Shown here piece by piece: positions 47,762 through 58,309 of a stretch of 64,000 bases of DNA. The DNA is from Symbiodinium natans. Lineage: Eukaryota; Sar; Dinophyceae; Suessiales; Symbiodiniaceae. The notes under the pieces were generated by a model. That model was not told the DNA's origin. It saw only the letters and a list, made by a program, of their open reading frames with translations, and did not search any database. The stretch is taken from assembly GCA_905221605.1 (NCBI GenBank), contig CAJNDS010002741.1, positions 1 through 64,000 on the forward strand, in the 5' to 3' direction. The position numbers and the translations under genes were made by a program. Every line of letters begins with the position of its first letter. The stretch's first letter is position 1.

Positions 47762-48137
47762 GGTGGAAGATTGTGGCTGATCAGTGATGTTTTTGTCATG
47801 TTTTGGATCAGCTTGTATAGGTTTGTTTTGCTTCGGAGTGATTGGGAATCCGTGTGATCCCATCCTCGATGGTTTATGCCTCGTTGATTTCCAAGGAAAT
47901 CATACGAGTGTGTTTTTGCCCAATACGCTATTTAAAGTGAGTGTGCAGTGTGTAGGAACTTCGTTCTGAAGCTGAGTTTAAGCTCACAAGAGAGAATTCG
48001 TTTAGTTTGTGCACTTCGTGACTTTTGGCTCAAGTGGCTCTGACTGTGAAAAAGAGAGAGCTGTCCGCACTTGTGTGAGAGGTCAGGGTTCGTGCTTTCA
48101 AGGGAAAAGGTACCAGAGGGACCTTCGTTTTTTCACG
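47762..48137 (+). repeat. 3' LTR of element B
   Basis: 376 bp. Differs from the 5' LTR at the first base and near the end (cgttttttcacg against cggtttttcacg). Spliced-leader-like core at 48023-48034. Confidence 0.92.
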
Positions 48138-48142
48138 TGTCC
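48138..48142. repeat. Target-site duplication of B (right), TGTCC
   Basis: Directly follows ...TTTTTTCACG of the 3' LTR and matches 38320-38324. Confidence 0.8.
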
Positions 48143-48910
48143 GGCAGTGTGTTTGAAGTTGTCGAATCACTTCAAGGAGCGTGACGACCCCAGGCGTGCT
48201 TCTTGGTCCGCCAGCTAAATCAGCAGCTTTCAGCTTACTTCTGATGCTGGGTGGATTGTTAGCAGACAGCGACAGAAACTGGACACCGGTGAATTCCAGT
48301 GCAGTTTGCACTGCGGAACAGCGGGTTTTAAAGTTGTTAGTATGCTGCTGGAAAGGTCTCCGGCAGTGAAGAAGCTCTATCAGCAACCTTGAGAAGGGAC
48401 TTGGGCTCGTTAGGTGATTTGGCAGACTTTGCAACCTTTCTTCGCAGGCGTGCAAGCCTTCTTAGGTGACCCTCACGAACGCATTAATTTGTCTACATCC
48501 TTTCTGGAACACGCTGGAATGCAAAACAAATTCTCTTCCCTCTTCTTCTCTGATTTCCATAAAATACACAAGCAAAAAAAAATAAAGATTCGAGAAGGTG
48601 AAATTTTAAATACATTCCCTCATCTCTTTTCTCTTCCTCTCATTCCACATTCTCTCTTCTCCCTTCTTCCTCCAACTGCCTCGTCTCGACACAATTTAAA
48701 ATAAATCCCTTCTTTTTCCACTTTGCAACAAATGGGCGGGTCCTTGATATCACTGGACTTCCACACCACATTGTCCAGCCAAGTGACTGCCAGACTGTAT
48801 CACTTTTTAAACGAGCTTGGAAGGATCAAATCTTGAACTTGAGTTCTAAGGTCAAAGGGTTCCAAGGGCCGTGATGGGATTGAGTTTTTTTTCTTCTTCA
48901 TTTGTGTTCT
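48143..48910. other. Stretch without recognisable genes after element B
   Basis: The first part may be the remainder of the element E LTR interrupted by B, but no clear LTR end is visible. A pyrimidine-rich segment (ttctcttccctcttcttctc) lies at 48530-48560 and 48625-48670. No convincing coding frame. Confidence 0.4.
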
Positions 48911-49800
48911 TTTTGATTTGTGATCATCATTATTTTCATTATTCTCAATATTCTCATTATAAATCATTATTATCATGATTATCATTCTTATCATGATTAT
49001 CATTATTATCATGATTATCATTATGATCATTCTTATCGTTATTATCATTACTATTTATATTATCATTAATATCATTCTTATCATTATCACTATTATCATT
49101 ATGATCATTTAGATCATTGTGATCATTATGATCATTATGATCATTATGATCATTATGATCATTATGATCATTATGATCATTATGATCATTATGATCATTA
49201 TGATCATTATGATCATTATGATCATTATGATCATTATGATCATTATTATCATTATTATCATGACTATCATTGTCATCAGGATCATCATTATTATTAATAT
49301 TCTTATTCTTATTCTTTTTCTCTTTCTCATGCTTATGGGTATTCTTATTCTTATTCTTCTTCTTGGTCTTATTCTTAGTCTTAGTCTTAGTCTTCCTCTT
49401 AGTCTTAGTCTGATTCCTATTCTTATTCTTCTTCTTTTTCTCATGCTTATTCTTATTCTTATTCTTGGTCTTATTCTTAGTCTTAGTCTCAGTCTCAGTC
49501 TCAGTCTCAGTCTTAGTCTCAGTCTCAGTCTTAGTTTTAGTCTTAGTCTGAGTCTGAGTCTTTAGTCTTAGTCTTAGTTTTAGTCTGATTCTTATTCTTG
49601 TTCCTATTCTTGTTCTTATTCTTATTCTCATTCTTATTAATATTATTGTTATTGTTATTGCTATTGTTATCGTTATTGTTCTTGTTATTGTTCTTGTTAT
49701 TGTTCTTGTTATTGTTCTTGTTATTGTTATTGTTAAATTTTTTAAGAACATGATGATGATGATGATGTTGATGATTATGGGTGTTATCATCATTATCATT
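48911..49800. repeat. AT-rich compound microsatellite (~890 bp)
   Basis: Successive blocks of related short repeats: atcatt types, about 14 copies of the 9-mer gatcattat (49121-49244), ttcttatt types, hexamers ttagtc and ctcagt (49366-49565), then ttattg/ttcttg (49640-49735). It is far more AT-rich than the surroundings. The long frames here (poly MII, HND, SLSL) are products of the repeat. Confidence 0.93.
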
Positions 49801-51556
49801 CTGTATTTATATTTATGGGGTTTGTTTTGAGACTTTAGGGTTTGAGTGTGTGAGGATATTGGGGATATTTTGGGTTTTAAGGCTTCGGGAATGAAAGGCG
49901 GAAGGGTTGAGGACGCTTTGGAGTTTTAGGAGGGGCTTTAGATTTTACTTGGCTCAGGGTTTGCGGGAAACCACCCTCGCGCCCAGTTGCGCTCTCCGCG
50001 GCTTTTTGCCTAAAGCCAAGCCAGACAACAAGAAGTTCAAGTGCGAAACCACGTGCTCGCTTGTAGCTCCAGTGAAAGGCCGTGTCCTCCACGAGCACAA
50101 CAAGAGCCGTTGGAGTCCGCCATGAAGATCATTGAAAGAGCTTGCGCCGGGGATCTTGCCAGAGTTTTGCTTCGCATGTCGGACGACGGAAGTAGCTAAA
50201 GCCGCAGAAAAGCGGAGAAGGAGAAGGAGCAGAAGAAGAACAAGGGTCGGATGAGCACGCTGGCATTATATGACTCTTTAGGCCCAATTTTCAGAGCTAT
50301 GAGGAAGCGACGACATGGACATCAGCTGAAAATGGCAAGAAGACGGAGATGCAACTGGCGATCGCATTCTTGGCTGGATTCGTGGGCCAAACGCCGGGCT
50401 GAGCACAAGTGCTTGGACGGGCTGAACCGAGGGGGGGTGCAGAGGCACTTCTCGAACCCTCATGTTGATAAGCAACTGAAGCTGTGCTTGTTTATCTTTT
50501 TAAATATGAATCTTGCTCTTTACTATGCGGATGCTTTTGTTTCCGCAAGTGGGTTTGAGAAATAAGCCGAAACATGCAGTTCGGTCGCTGCCCAAACACC
50601 CACTGTGTTTTGCATTTTTTTTGCGGTTTCCGGCCGCGGCTGGCTTTGCAGATTTTTTGCCCTCGCCGCCAACCCCCCCTTCCTGAACCCCCAACCCCCC
50701 ATTGCCGCCACATGAATGGTGCTTTCAGTTCAACAAAGCGCAAAAGCGCATGGCATCACATGGAAAGCAACAATCATTGATTACGCTCATTGTGGTAAAC
50801 TGCGAAGGCGCTGAGCCGCTAAACTTAGCATGGAGTCAGCCTACGCAGAATCCTCAAGGTGCAGTCGATGAGCGTTCTGTGGTTTCATGGTTTGGCCACG
50901 CATACATCGGCTGGCTAACAAAGCAGCACAGTGATCCTGAAAGGCGGGACTAAACTCCTCCAGCATCAAAGAGGAAAGTGAAAGCGGGATATGATTGGCA
51001 TTGATCCAGGCATGCAACGGCGCAGAACTTCAATGATCCAATGCAGAGAGCAAGCCCGGGAGATCAAAGCGGAATGCCGCCCAAACCCTGCGTTAACTGC
51101 CCTCACTGCTGGAACAAACACGCAGACACAGCACACTGTGACCTCGAAGCTAGGCAGAAGTAATACCAAGCCACTTTGCTACTATCACGAAGCCAGCATC
51201 TGTGCTGTACTGGAATGGACAAAGGCTCTTTGCACGTGAGCGTGTCGACTGTAGAGGGTAAACTCTGCCACTCCTTGGCCCGACAACTGGATGTGAATGT
51301 TTCTCTCAAGCATGACTTAAAGCGTCCAACAGCAGAATGTCCAGGTGACACTAACAGCGGCCCATCTACCCTCCACTTCCGGTTATCGTTGCTGGTCGCC
51401 TTTCTTCCTGCAGCCCTCTCGTCCGCTCTTGGAGCAGCCAGGATAATGGCTCCCTCATTGCCGAGGCAAGAGTTCAGACTATACTCCTCTCCTCCTCCTG
51501 CTTCTGATCCACGGCTGGCGCTGGTGTGTTTGGAGCTCGCACAAAAGTCTGTGAGT

Positions 51557-51650
51557 TCAGCAATGCGCAGCTGCATATCCCAATCAAAGTAGGGACATAA
51601 TCAAGAAAAACACACGCTAGTCGCTTTTTACTTCACTGTTGGATGAAAAG
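51557..51650 (+). repeat. Diverged direct repeat, copy 1
   Basis: Shares tcagcaatg, gcagctgcat, caaagta and agaaaaacacac in the same order with 51991-52090. A dispersed repeat of unknown type. Confidence 0.55.
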
Positions 51651-51990
51651 CAGGTCTGGAAACTGTTCGGCTGGTTTGCCCAGCAGCATCACATGAGGAA
51701 GGACTTCCAATTCCCAAGCCCCAGAAAAGCCAGACAAACGCAATTTTGACGAAACAGTGTTCAATGCAGGCCAAACTCGACGCAAGAGGAGGCCCGAACG
51801 CCTTCGATTTGGATTCCCCTTCCCCTGCAATGAGGGAGTGGAGGTGGGTCAAAAAGGTTCACTGAGAACAAGAAGCACGGATACCACAGGTATCTCAAGG
51901 TTCTGGCAGTTGCGCGAGCCTGAATGCTACAATGTAACATGCATCGGGAAAAAAAAGCTAAACAATCGTGAGCAAAGGCACAAAATCGTT

Positions 51991-52090
51991 CAGCAATGTA
52001 TTCGCAGCTGCATTTACCAACCAAAGTAACGGAATCAAAGGACGTAGTCAAAAGAAACACACACTCCCGCTGAATCTGGCTGCTTTTTTC
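51991..52090 (+). repeat. Diverged direct repeat, copy 2
   Basis: Second copy of the element at 51557, with insertions of a few bases. No terminal inverted repeats or target duplications were found. Confidence 0.55.
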
Positions 52091-52756
52091 GGCGACTTTT
52101 CGAATCTTTTGTGGTTTGGGTTGGGTCTATTCCTGCGATCCGTCCCTTTCTCTTCGTATGCATTTGCCCCAGAGCGCAATTCCTAGCTGCCCATCCGGGC
52201 ATTGCTGAAGGCACATCATCCAATTCACAAGCTCTTGGGGCAACCTGCACTTCTATCAAGCATCAGAACTCTTTTCTTCGCTGATACCTGGCTATAAGTA
52301 AGGGTGCAAAGGGCGGCGCAGTTCTGTGTGCCCGAACGCCTGGCACTCTACATGTCGGGTACTGTAGCAGAAGGTTTTTAAAATATGATTATGGTTGCGA
52401 TGATGATGCTGGTGGCTGTGATGACGCTGAGCTAACAATTGGAATGCTACTTTGATGTTATGAGTATTAGTTTGTTGGAGATCAGGCACCATTCAAACAA
52501 ACTTGTCGGTGTAGGAGGTCTTAATGCTGAACCTGTGGTTCGCAAGGTGGCGGATTCGCGGTCCAATCCGCCGTGATCCCACTGGCACCCATCAAGATCT
52601 CAAACTCCCTAATGTCGTGCTCCACATACCTCAGGCCCTCTTTGTCCAAGTAAGCCACCTCTGCTGTCTGCGATGCACCCAGACCGCTATACGATCGAAC
52701 TTTCTCTCTCACCTCGGGGTCAGAACTGAACCTTAGGACCTTACGGCCTTAGGCGT

Positions 52757-52985
52757 TTTCAGGTGTAGCTGGAGCGGGGATCCCTGCATAAAAGGGTGAT
52801 CACGTTCCCGCCCTCGCTCGAAAAGACTCTTTGTAGCAAACGCGCCTTTGGGTCAGAAAGCTCCTGCCAGGCAATCTTGCCTTGGCCTGTCTTGCCCTCA
52901 AAGTAGAACACGTGCAGCGTTTGACCCAGCTCCGCCGCGTCGTGTGCGTTCTTCCTCCACTCCTTGCTGGGTTTTGAAGCTGTAT
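52757..52985 (-). CDS. Probable minus-strand exon of an unidentified gene
   Basis: After a plausible acceptor (TTGATACAG) the minus strand reads SKPSKEWRKNAHDAAELGQ, then TLHVFYFEGKTGQGKIAWQE and LSDPKARLLQRVFSSEGGNV before a stop at about 52757. Composition and alternation look like a real protein domain, with no ATG, as expected of an internal or last exon. The family is not recognised. It may belong to one gene with the frames at 53430-53540 and 53662-53835. Splice junctions are uncertain. Confidence 0.35.
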
Positions 52986-53003
52986 CAAGAAGTTATCCCG
53001 TAT

Positions 53004-53064
53004 TCCCTAAACCCCAAACCCCAAACCCCAAACCGCAAACCCCAAACCCTAAACCCTAAACCCC
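53004..53064 (-). repeat. Interstitial telomere-like tract, C-rich strand
   Basis: About eight imperfect 7-mers (ccctaaa, ccccaaa). TTTAGGG is the dinoflagellate telomere type. This tract is in the opposite orientation to the one at 53560. Confidence 0.85.
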
Positions 53065-53429
53065 AGTCTGGCGGCTTTGGAGTTGGAATTGTCAACTTAT
53101 ACACGTAGCATCGAAAACACTCGAAGCACATGTCAGTACATCATGCGAACATGGATCAGAGTCCACTGTGCCATTCGAATACGATGAAACCTACTGAGAA
53201 AAATGCGGGCCTGTAACCATTAGGTCCCTTTCGATAGGTAAACCTTTCAGGCCATCCTGCCCGCCCTAAACTTCCAAATGTTGAAAAAACTTGAACTACT
53301 TGATTTCTCAAAGACTCTGGTAACCTAGGGTTGTACCAAAACTACTAAACCCGAAATGCTAAATAACTTGAACCAACTGAGTTCTCAGGTGCTCTAGAAA
53401 CCTAGGGGTTCTACGGCCAACACGACGCA

Positions 53430-53540
53430 ACTTTTGTGGCGTGGACAATCCGAGGCTCTTCGAACCAACGGCAGCCCCACGGAGCTCGTCCATGGTTTGC
53501 CACACATCGGGCCTCAGCCTCTTTCAGCGCTCCCGCCAGC
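53430..53540 (-). CDS. Possible minus-strand exon of the same unidentified gene
   Basis: The minus strand reads LRPDVWQTMDELRGAAVG, then SKSLGLSTPQKLRRVG, after a possible acceptor (CTGAAAGAG). Short and weakly supported. Its position between two better candidates is the main argument. Confidence 0.22.
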
Positions 53541-53559
53541 TGTCCTTAGTTGTCCATAT

Positions 53560-53584
53560 GGGTTTAGGGTTTAGGGTTTAGGGT
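53560..53584 (+). repeat. Interstitial telomere-like tract, G-rich strand
   Basis: Three perfect TTTAGGG units (gggtttagggtttagggttt). Together with 53004-53064 it brackets ~500 bp in inverted orientation. Confidence 0.85.
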
Positions 53585-53661
53585 GGAGAATTAAAGGTTA
53601 ACCTTTGGGATTCTAGGGGTTAGAATACCCCAAAAAGGTTAAAGGTTGCCTACTCTACTAC

Positions 53662-53835
53662 ACAAAGCGTCTCTCCCAGTCCAAGTCTGCTTGATCTTGC
53701 TTGATGAGGAGCAGCTGGCCCATGGCTGCGGCATCCGCTTTCTTGAAGTCCAACGCTTGCTGGTACTCGCTTTGGGTGCCATGTTCTTCCTGCAGCTGCT
53801 GCACGTCGACTACACTCAGGTACGTGTTCGCCGGC
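53662..53835 (-). CDS. Probable minus-strand exon with a helical, Gln/Glu-rich segment
   Basis: The minus strand reads VVDVQQLQEEHGTQSEYQQA, then LDFKKADAAAMGQLLLIKQD and QADLDWERRF, followed by TAG or a possible donor GTGTAG. This looks like an amphipathic helix or coiled-coil exon. A neighbour at 53430 or 52985 could follow after splicing. No family recognised. Confidence 0.35.
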
Positions 53836-53888
53836 AGGCTGCCATATAGTGCATGACACCAGCAGCTCCCCGAACTGTGCGTTCCTTC

Positions 53889-53950
53889 ACTGGGGTGGAG
53901 GGAGGGGGGTGGGGGGGGGGGTGGAGGGGGGTAGAGCTGTGGAGGGGTGA
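53889..53950 (+). repeat. G-rich tract with quadruplex potential
   Basis: Runs of 3 to 11 G separated by T, A or GA over about 60 bp. Meets the usual pattern of four or more G-tracts. No gene context is clear. Confidence 0.7.
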
Positions 53951-54862
53951 GCCAGACGTAGTTACCGAAGGTTCAGCATGCCGCAGCGTGAAGATTCTTG
54001 TTGGTACAGTTCGCCGCGGCAGCTTTGGAACACGCATGTGCGCGTATCTGGAGAAGGCTATAGCCCAGTGGTGGGTCTTGTGCCAGGGGCATGGTGCAGT
54101 GTTTCCATGCCTGAAGGTTTGGGGGGGGGGCTCTTGGGCAACTCTTGTTGCAGTGTCCCCCCACTCCGGCCGATGCACTTCAGGAGAGGATTGACGGCTG
54201 CCATCTATACGTTCTGAGCTTCCACGGGCTGTGTTCCAGCTGATTTGAATGTTTTGAGTTCTTGCATTAGCTGCAAAGCACTGCCATTTGAACGTTTTCA
54301 GCTTCGCCTTGAGCTGACTTTTTCATGTCATTTGATTCCATTTTGCAGCCAAAGTGAGGTTCATCTTCGCACGCCAAGTCCGCGTGGATGGTGTCGAACC
54401 AGCGCGGCCCAGCCCGCAGTCCGCCCGCCCAAAAGTTCAAAGCTCATTCAGTTCGGCGAACACCGAGTGTCTCTACGCTGCACTGTGAAGTTGACTGTAG
54501 CCCATACAAAAGACCCCACTGGCTGATCACCATGGGACAAACTGGCTTACCCTCCCGATGGGAGGGGTTGGCACTGGTGGTTTACTGCGTGTCTTGGTTA
54601 TGACAACAGTTGGACATCGACCGCTGTGGCATTTCGAATAGACCGTCCGTCCTTGGAATGTCTGCCACAGTTCCCTCTGCTCTTGCGTAAGCACCTCTGT
54701 CAAACAGGGCTTGGTTGTGCTTGGAGCTTGGAGCTATCATGAAGCTCTTCGATGTTGCTCAGGGCTGGCCCCACTGGCTGATCACCATGGGGTGCCCTGG
54801 GCTGGTCTTGCACACCGCTGACAATTGCTCGTTAGGGTGAAGTCCACCATGGGGCACGTTCG

Positions 54863-54890
54863 GCCAACCCTTCCTGCTGGAAGGGTTGGC
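54863..54890. repeat. Perfect 12-bp stem hairpin with 4-nt loop
   Basis: GCCAACCCTTCC-TGCT-GGAAGGGTTGGC. A smaller related hairpin (CCCTCCC-GAT-GGGAGGG) lies at about 54551-54567. No U-run follows, so there is no reason to call it a terminator. Confidence 0.8.
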
Positions 54891-55029
54891 CCCTGGCATT
54901 GGGCAGGTCCTGGAAGCAGTTAAGGCCCAAAAAATCTCAATCAAGCTCAAACCAGGCAGTTGAGAGCCCCTGAAAGCTCAATTGGCAGCTGGAAGACCCT
55001 TGAAGCCCTGAAAACTCTCCGTGCCTGAC

Positions 55030-55125
55030 CCATTGTGGTTGTGTGCCCCATTGCGTGCCCCTTGTGTGCCTCATTGTGTGCCCCCATTACGTGCCCGATT
55101 GTGTGCCCGATTGTGTGCCCCATGC
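55030..55125 (+). repeat. Degenerate 12-bp minisatellite
   Basis: Seven to eight imperfect copies of attgtgtgcccc (cattgcgtgccc, ttgtgtgcctc, attacgtgcccg and so on). Confidence 0.8.
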
Positions 55126-56451
55126 CTTGGGGTTGGGAGAGGGTACATGGCATGCATGTGACAATGAGACTCCTCCTGGAGTAAGTGTTAATGCTCGTGG
55201 ACTTGAGCCCCCCCTGCATCCCTTCACTCGATGACGTACAAACATCCATGTGTGCCTAACCCCTTTGCCTCACGAAGAAGTCGAGGAAAAAAGAGAGCGG
55301 ACTGAGTGTAATGCAGGAATGTTGAGTTTAACATAAATGAGATATTCTCTTCATACGGATGGACAATGTATGTTTCGATGTTTTCCAGAATATCATCATA
55401 AGAGCGGTTTCTCCTTTAAAGAATAAATGTGTGGTACTTGTGTAGTTTCAGTTTTTGGCTGCGGCTGGCAGCGCGTGCTGACAAGCCACAAGTGTTCCAC
55501 TGGAGGCAAAACCCTTGAAACTTGAAGCATCTTAGAGCCTGCTTGCCGCACCAGGGCTAAAAGTCTAGAGGGCACAAGCATGTTATTTTACGACATAATG
55601 GAGCAACGGGAGAGCAGATGAGTCGTCAAGACCTGCTTGCAAGCTGGGCGCTGCTTTCATGGCATGTTTGCTCCCCATGAGATTGAAATACCTCAGAGCA
55701 GACTGGCAACGCAACGAATTTAGTAGACAGTCACTGATGAGATGGGGGTTGCAGAGTCCATCTTGCGTTTGCCAGCTTAGGAGCGTTTGTTGCGTATGAT
55801 GCGGGCCCTTCTGCCGCTCCATGCTCTCCGCCTTTCGCTGTGGCGGTTCGTCTTTCACGCTGTCATTGAAAGGATCTGTATAGCCGAAGCGCAATGGTGC
55901 CGGGAAAGTGTTGCAGCTTCAGGGCCCAGGTTTCTTGGCTCCACTCATCCGCAAGAGGACTCGAGGTTTGCGTGGCCATGGGCCATTGTTCTTTGTGTAT
56001 TAGGGGCCCTCTGTGCGTGTAAACCCGATAGAGCCACCACAACACAAAGGATGTCGGCACGGAAACTAAAGTCCACAACCCTGCACATCCCTTTGCTGAG
56101 ACAATCTTCTGAGAGTTCTATAGATCTAAACAACAACTCGGCGACATCCTGTAGCCCCCGGCCCTCGTACTCTCACATTCCTACTCTCACATCGGACGCA
56201 TGCATGCAAACGCACCTTCTTCCCCTATAGCCTTGCCCGATCTAGATCCTGGAAGTCCTGATGGGAAACCTCGACGAGTTCGTGGAGTGTGCTCAACAAC
56301 AAGGCACCAACTAGGGGGGGGTTGAGGCCGTAAGTTTTGGTGTGCAAGGTTGACCTGCACTGCAGGGCTGTGGCCCACGGAAAGAGGGAGAAAGATCAAA
56401 CAATGAGGTTTCCAGTTGCGCGCTTTACAAAACAGGCTCGAAGTTCAGGGG

Positions 56452-56462
56452 AGGTGCTGTCA
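56452..56462 (+). promoter_or_regulatory. Candidate splice acceptor upstream of the membrane-protein gene
   Basis: gtgctgtcag lies 46 bases before the chosen ATG at 56508. It could accept the spliced leader in trans or a cis exon. Predicted only. Confidence 0.25.
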
Positions 56463-56507
56463 GTGTTGTTTTTGAGATTTGATCTCATTTTACGGCCCCT
56501 TGAAGCC

Positions 56508-58309
56508 ATGGAGTCGCTCTTGCGTCAAGTGGTGCTGATCCTTGGGCTCCTGGCAACTTGTGCCCGGATGTGGAGCTTTGTCCCCCTCTCCGCGCCCCGC
56601 CCGAGGTACCAGGTACCAAGCAGGCGCCTTGTGTCCACGAACGTGGCGCAAGACTTTCTTGGGGAAGATGGGGAAGTAGAGACCGCCACCTCCCGCTTCT
56701 CGAACGTCACGCGAGGCTTCCTTGAAGAACTCGAGTCTTCCATCTCCACCTTCCCGAACGTCACGCGAGGCTTCCTTGAGGAACTCGAGGCCGCCATCTC
56801 CACCTTCCCGAATGTCACGCGAGGCTTCCTTGGGGAACTCGAGGCCGCCATCTCCCACCTGCCTGCAGTGCCAAGCGGCCTGTCCTGCCGCAAGTGGGAT
56901 CATGCGCCCTGGCTCACCTTCGGCCTCCTCGTTCTGCCGATCGCCGCTGTGGCCGCTGTCGTCGCCTGGGTGTTTGTTCAATTATTGATGTTCATTTGCT
57001 TGGGCATCCTCGCTTGCGCGAGCTTGGTGCCGCTTGAGGATCTTGAGGATCTTGATCTTGAGGTCTTCGAAAACCTTCCGCTGGCCGCGCAGATCGCGGC
57101 AGCTGTGGGATGGTGCGTGGTAGTTGCTTCAGCTGCCGCTGGAGGGTGGGCATCCTGGCTTGTGGCGGCCAGGAACCCAATCCCGGTGCCACACAACTGG
57201 CGAGACTGCACACTGCAGTTCGTGACGCAACCTGACCACATTTTCCCTTGGCACGCTGGCAGTCGCCTGCCCGGCGCCGAGCAAGAGCTGCGACTGAAGT
57301 ACTATACATTGATGATGCTTTGGCTGATTCTTTTCAGCTATGTCTTCGCACAAACACTCACAATGTTTGGGCAAGCGGTGAGGGCCTGCAGGGTTTACGC
57401 TGCGCGGCAGCGTGAGGTGCAAGGACAGTACACGCACAGCCCACTGGTGTCAGATGATACTCAAACCACCAATTGGTGTTGCGCTGTCGCTTATCAAGTC
57501 GCCCTGAACATGTTCTGTGCCGCTTTATCCTACGTGGCAGCTGCCACAGGACGCTTGGATGGCCCCCACGGCCTGTGCTGGGAAGTGTATCTCTTGTGGG
57601 TGAGCTCCCTCCTGGTTTGTTCACTGCTGCAAGCTATCGTTCTCCTCGTGCAGCACAGTGGAGAGGAGATGCCTAGCCTGGGCTTTGCTACGGTGGAGGC
57701 GGTGCTGCCAGTGTTGGGAGAGCCTTTAGACCTTTTCAAGGACTGGCTCTTCGTCGCCCTGGCCGTCTCCTCCCGAAGCTGGTCGGGTTGCGTGCTGGCA
57801 GCCCTGGCCGCCCTCGTGCTGATCGTGTCAGGGACATACTTGCAAGCCTTCCATCCGACTGACCTCATAAAGCAACTAGCACCGGTGCAGGGCGCCTGGC
57901 TGCCGAAGCGCGGGCTCCTGGATGCGCAAACCAGCCCGGCGAAACTGGCTGTGGCCATGAGCGAGGACCTTCCGCAGGCAGGGCCGCTTCATTCTATATT
58001 CTATCGCGTTGTAAAGCATGATTTGGAACTTTGAACGAGTCGAGGACTGGGCAGCATGTCTATCATGAATGCAAGTTCGTAGATCACGTCGCTCGTCGCC
58101 CACCTTGGGCCCTGAATCAGGCCTTGCTTCAGTCGATCTACGTGGCCGTGCATGGCGGTTCCGTGACGCAGTATGCCTTCATTGGCATCAGCGTTGCACG
58201 CATCACGGCTTGCCTCGTGCTCCGACATCTTGTACTACAGGCAGAGCAGCGGTACGGCGAAGCCTGGGAGGCACGGGTGAGGGAGCTACGCAGGGTTTGG
58301 CTGACTTGA
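56508..58309 (+). CDS. Multi-pass membrane protein, two exons joined across a GC-AG intron
   Basis: Exon 1 is 56508-57977 and exon 2 is 58121-58309, giving 552 residues. The start at 56508 gives a signal-like N-terminus (MESLLRQVVLILGLLATCAR). Residues ~63-117 are three 18-residue repeats based on FPNVTRGFLEELEAAIS. At least seven hydrophobic segments follow. The intron (143 bp) has a GC donor (CCGCAG^GCAGGG) and acceptor GAATCAG^GCC. Splicing joins EDLPQ to ALLQSIYVAVHGGS, whereas unspliced reading runs into a stop 45 bases later. EDLPQ-x2-LQ loosely recalls the E-x2-PQ-x2-LQ motif of XK-related proteins, but the family assignment is weak. Likely an integral membrane protein of unknown role. 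Confidence 0.68.
56696..56857 (+). repeat. Three in-frame 54-bp tandem repeats
   Basis: Units at 56696, 56750 and 56804. Units 2 and 3 differ at few positions, giving nearly identical 18-residue repeats in the membrane protein. Confidence 0.9.
57978..58120 (+). other. GC-AG intron of the membrane-protein gene
   Basis: 143 bp between CCGCAG and GCCTTG. The non-canonical GC donor is common in dinoflagellate genes. Repeating CAG-G at both ends leaves the exact junction open by a few bases. Confidence 0.6.

Larger units (their letters stand above)
38325..48137 (+). mobile_element. Ty1/Copia LTR retrotransposon B (plus strand)
   Basis: Complete structure: 376-bp LTRs at 38325-38700 and 47762-48137, primer-binding site at 38701, leader, polyprotein region, 3' UTR and polypurine tract. 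The target-site duplication TGTCC lies at 38320-38324 and 48138-48142. Its sequence matches element A base for base over long stretches. An 88-bp deletion in gag makes it defective. Confidence 0.93.
49801..52500. other. Low-copy intergenic DNA without supported genes
   Basis: About 2.7 kb. Several frames of 60-160 codons exist on both strands, but none shows a domain, good composition or splice context I trust. A diverged direct repeat of ~95 bp is present (51557-51650 and 51991-52090). A C-rich/A-rich stretch lies near 50640-50700. Confidence 0.4.
54180..56430. other. Intergenic stretch with short repeats and hairpins, no supported gene
   Basis: Contains a 23-bp direct repeat (ccccactggctgatcaccat plus ggg) at 54513 and 54769, a perfect 12-bp hairpin at 54863-54890, and a degenerate 12-bp repeat at 55030-55125. 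A plus frame at 55787-56230 (147 codons) has one hydrophobic stretch (WAIVLCVLGALCAC) but otherwise biased composition; I do not call it a gene. Confidence 0.4.

Noticed and set aside
49119-49565. Long frames encoding poly-MII or poly-SLSL
   Set aside because: They are translations of the compound microsatellite.
51103-51592. Overlapping frames of 138 and 157 codons on opposite strands
   Set aside because: Neither has recognisable motifs, and part of the sequence belongs to a diverged dispersed repeat.
53957-54060. Kinase-like glycine-loop resemblance (GTVRRGSFGT) on the plus strand
   Set aside because: No other kinase motif follows, and the frame runs into G-rich low-complexity sequence.
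54863-54890. Transcription terminator
   Set aside because: The hairpin is perfect but lacks a following T run, and intrinsic terminators of this kind are not expected in a nuclear genome.
55787-56230. 147-codon plus frame with one hydrophobic stretch
   Set aside because: Composition is biased, no splice or start context supports it, and an opposite-strand frame overlaps it.
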